From: Lethocerus indicus
Taxonomy: Eukaryota; Arthropoda; Insecta; Hemiptera; Belostomatidae
DNA length: 64,000 nt
Reading direction: 5' to 3'
NCBI GenBank assembly: GCA_019843655.1
Contig: JACDQD010000002.1
Coordinates: forward strand, 9,971,393 to 10,035,392
Shown here one piece after another: positions 62,741 to 64,000 of the stretch; positions within the stretch are counted from its first letter, which is position 1, and each line of letters begins with the position of its first letter. The notes beneath the pieces are model-generated. The model worked only from the letters and a program-made list of their open reading frames with translations. It searched no databases and had not been told where the DNA came from. Both the position numbers and the translations under genes were made by a program.

Positions 62741-63488
62741 CATCATTGCGTAACTGATGAAGTACTAAAAGTGATGTTTTATTTACGATTGGAACAATAT
62801 TTTCACAGTGAAAATCATTGTTCAATCAAAGTTCTTGTTCATGTCATAATAATTTAGAATATATTTAGATCATTACCCAGGCTTGAATAGTTATTATTCA
62901 GAAAGACGTCAATCTGAATTCCTAAAGGACCTACTGTGGAAAAGGGCGATCACCCCTTTGATTTGGAACTTTGGCTGGTAAATAACACTGGAGGTCGTTT
63001 ATTTTATAATGACGCACTTGGTGTTGTTTATGCGAATCATCCTGTAATAGCCGTTAGAAAGGGCGCAGCTGCTGGTTGTAATAGCTTTTACATTTTAAAC
63101 ACTTGCCAGATAGATTATTTAATTCCCTGTTTACCCTGATGAAGTGTTAGAATAGCTTGGTCTTGGCAGCTTAATTTTCAAAGTGTAACAATGCTCTTTA
63201 CACTTCAAAAGTGAAAGGTCTCGACAAAGCCGATACGTTAAAACAACATTATTCTAGCGTCAAACCTGCAAAACATAGAACTAGTGTTTCTTTTCCGTCG
63301 TCACGTTTTCTTACTAGATAATTAAATAACACACACGCATAAAGCGTAATTATGTACTGTGCATGGTATGTACTGCGCTACACATATACTGTCATTTTAT
63401 AATTATTAATTACCATACTTAATCTTAAAATTACGTTATGCTTGTGATGTTAAATTAAACAACATCCCTCAAAAACACAATATTAAGA

Positions 63489-63490
<2 letters not shown>

Positions 63491-63565
<75 letters not shown>
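63491..63565. repeat. (TA)n(TACA)n(CA)n compound microsatellite
   Basis: TA run (63491-63524), TACA units, then CA to 63565. It is contiguous with module M on its right, as at 51364. Confidence 0.95.
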
Positions 63566-63567
<2 letters not shown>

Positions 63568-63766
63568 CAAACACACAACCACCGTAGTACATGTGACAGT
63601 GACAGCGCACTGAGGATACCCAAATAACATCCAAAGTGCCAAAGTACAACACTACTGAAGCATAACTGAAGCACTAACACCGCTACTGCAGATGGCGAGC
63701 AGCCGAAACCGGTCTAGCAAAAGACCAAACCAGTGAGAGGAGACAGGAACACACGAAATCTACGTT
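63566..63766 (-). repeat. Repeat module M, inverted copy
   Basis: The reverse complement matches 51190-51355, with about 30 extra bases in the middle (a duplicated TGCTTCAG/TACTTTGG-like stretch). It contains GATGGCGAGCAGCCGAAACC and GGTCTAGCAAAAGACCAAAC. Confidence 0.75.
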
Positions 63767-64000
63767 ATCAATACGTGAGGTCAATATGTTAATATCTTTA
63801 TGGTTTAGTTGTCGTGACACACTAGTCGAGCGTGAGTAATAAGTAAAAGGAACGTGATAAGAATGTCTCCCACTATACCTTTATTCTCTGACCTCCCTCC
63901 AAGTCGTATACATTACTGCTGCCCAACTAAACTTGTGCTTATGCAATTGGTTTGACGTTTTATGACTGGGTGATCTACGGCTTACGCATATGATCGAATA

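Larger units (their letters stand above)
61581..64000 (+). other. Start of intron 4 of the chloride-channel gene (right end beyond window)
   Basis: The donor is GTAACA at 61581. No exon encoding the Cys-loop or M1-M4 is visible to the window end. Contents: AC/TA microsatellites at 62672-62734 and 63491-63565, and an inverted copy of module M at 63566-63766. The open frame at 62936-63139 is not recognised. Confidence 0.7.

Noticed and set aside
1..64000. CRISPR arrays, bacterial operons, phage or defence systems
   Set aside because: The window is intron-rich animal DNA. Regular spaced repeats are absent, and the 71-bp units are contiguous and partly inverted.

Overview
This window is animal nuclear DNA, almost certainly insect. 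It is AT-rich, dominated by long introns, (TA)n microsatellites and dispersed repeats, and carries scattered exons with consensus GT/AG junctions. The exons belong to two neuronal cys-loop receptor genes on the + strand. The large introns and several repeat modules suggest a large-genome insect, perhaps a polyneopteran such as a stick insect or termite relative. That placement is inference from general impression and is not proven by the sequence.

Layout. Positions 1-2313 look like the last intron of a nicotinic acetylcholine receptor (nAChR) subunit gene, best match beta1-like. Its terminal coding exon (pre-M4 amphipathic segment, M4, C-terminal tail, stop) is 2314-2508. A very AT-rich stretch without obvious repeats follows (2509 to about 6380) and is a plausible long 3'UTR. 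A GC-rich island with two strong hairpins (about 6384-6720) lies between the genes.

The second gene starts at a GC/CpG-rich promoter-like segment (about 7440-7595). Four coding exons can be assembled with matching intron phases: 7596-7666 (signal peptide), 28401-28489, 37257-37324 and 61357-61580. Together they encode about the first 151 residues of a ligand-gated anion (chloride) channel subunit, from the signal peptide through binding loops D and A to just before the Cys-loop. The sequence is glycine/GluCl-like and may be the insect CG12344-type subunit. The introns are about 20.7, 8.8 and 24.0 kb. The rest of the gene (Cys-loop, M1-M4) lies beyond the right edge.

The introns hold the unusual material: at least a dozen (TA)n tracts; a family of 60-67 bp sequences closed by ACGGCGC/GCGCCGT arms (five copies); two large related repeats (about 23434-24120 and 51412-52195), each ending in forward and inverted units of about 71 bp bounded by CTAG; a 160-bp snapback hairpin flanked by a 15-bp direct repeat (52941-53167); a shared CCGGTCTAGCA module that links several repeat types; a nearby repeat pair (31603-31880 and 32561-32833); a Jockey-like LINE 3' fragment (about 57110-57480, minus strand); and several perfect palindromes. 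GC-rich islands with TAAT/ATTAG motifs may be intronic regulatory elements.

No prokaryotic-type system, CRISPR array, rRNA or convincing tRNA gene was found. Most open frames in the window are chance frames in non-coding DNA.
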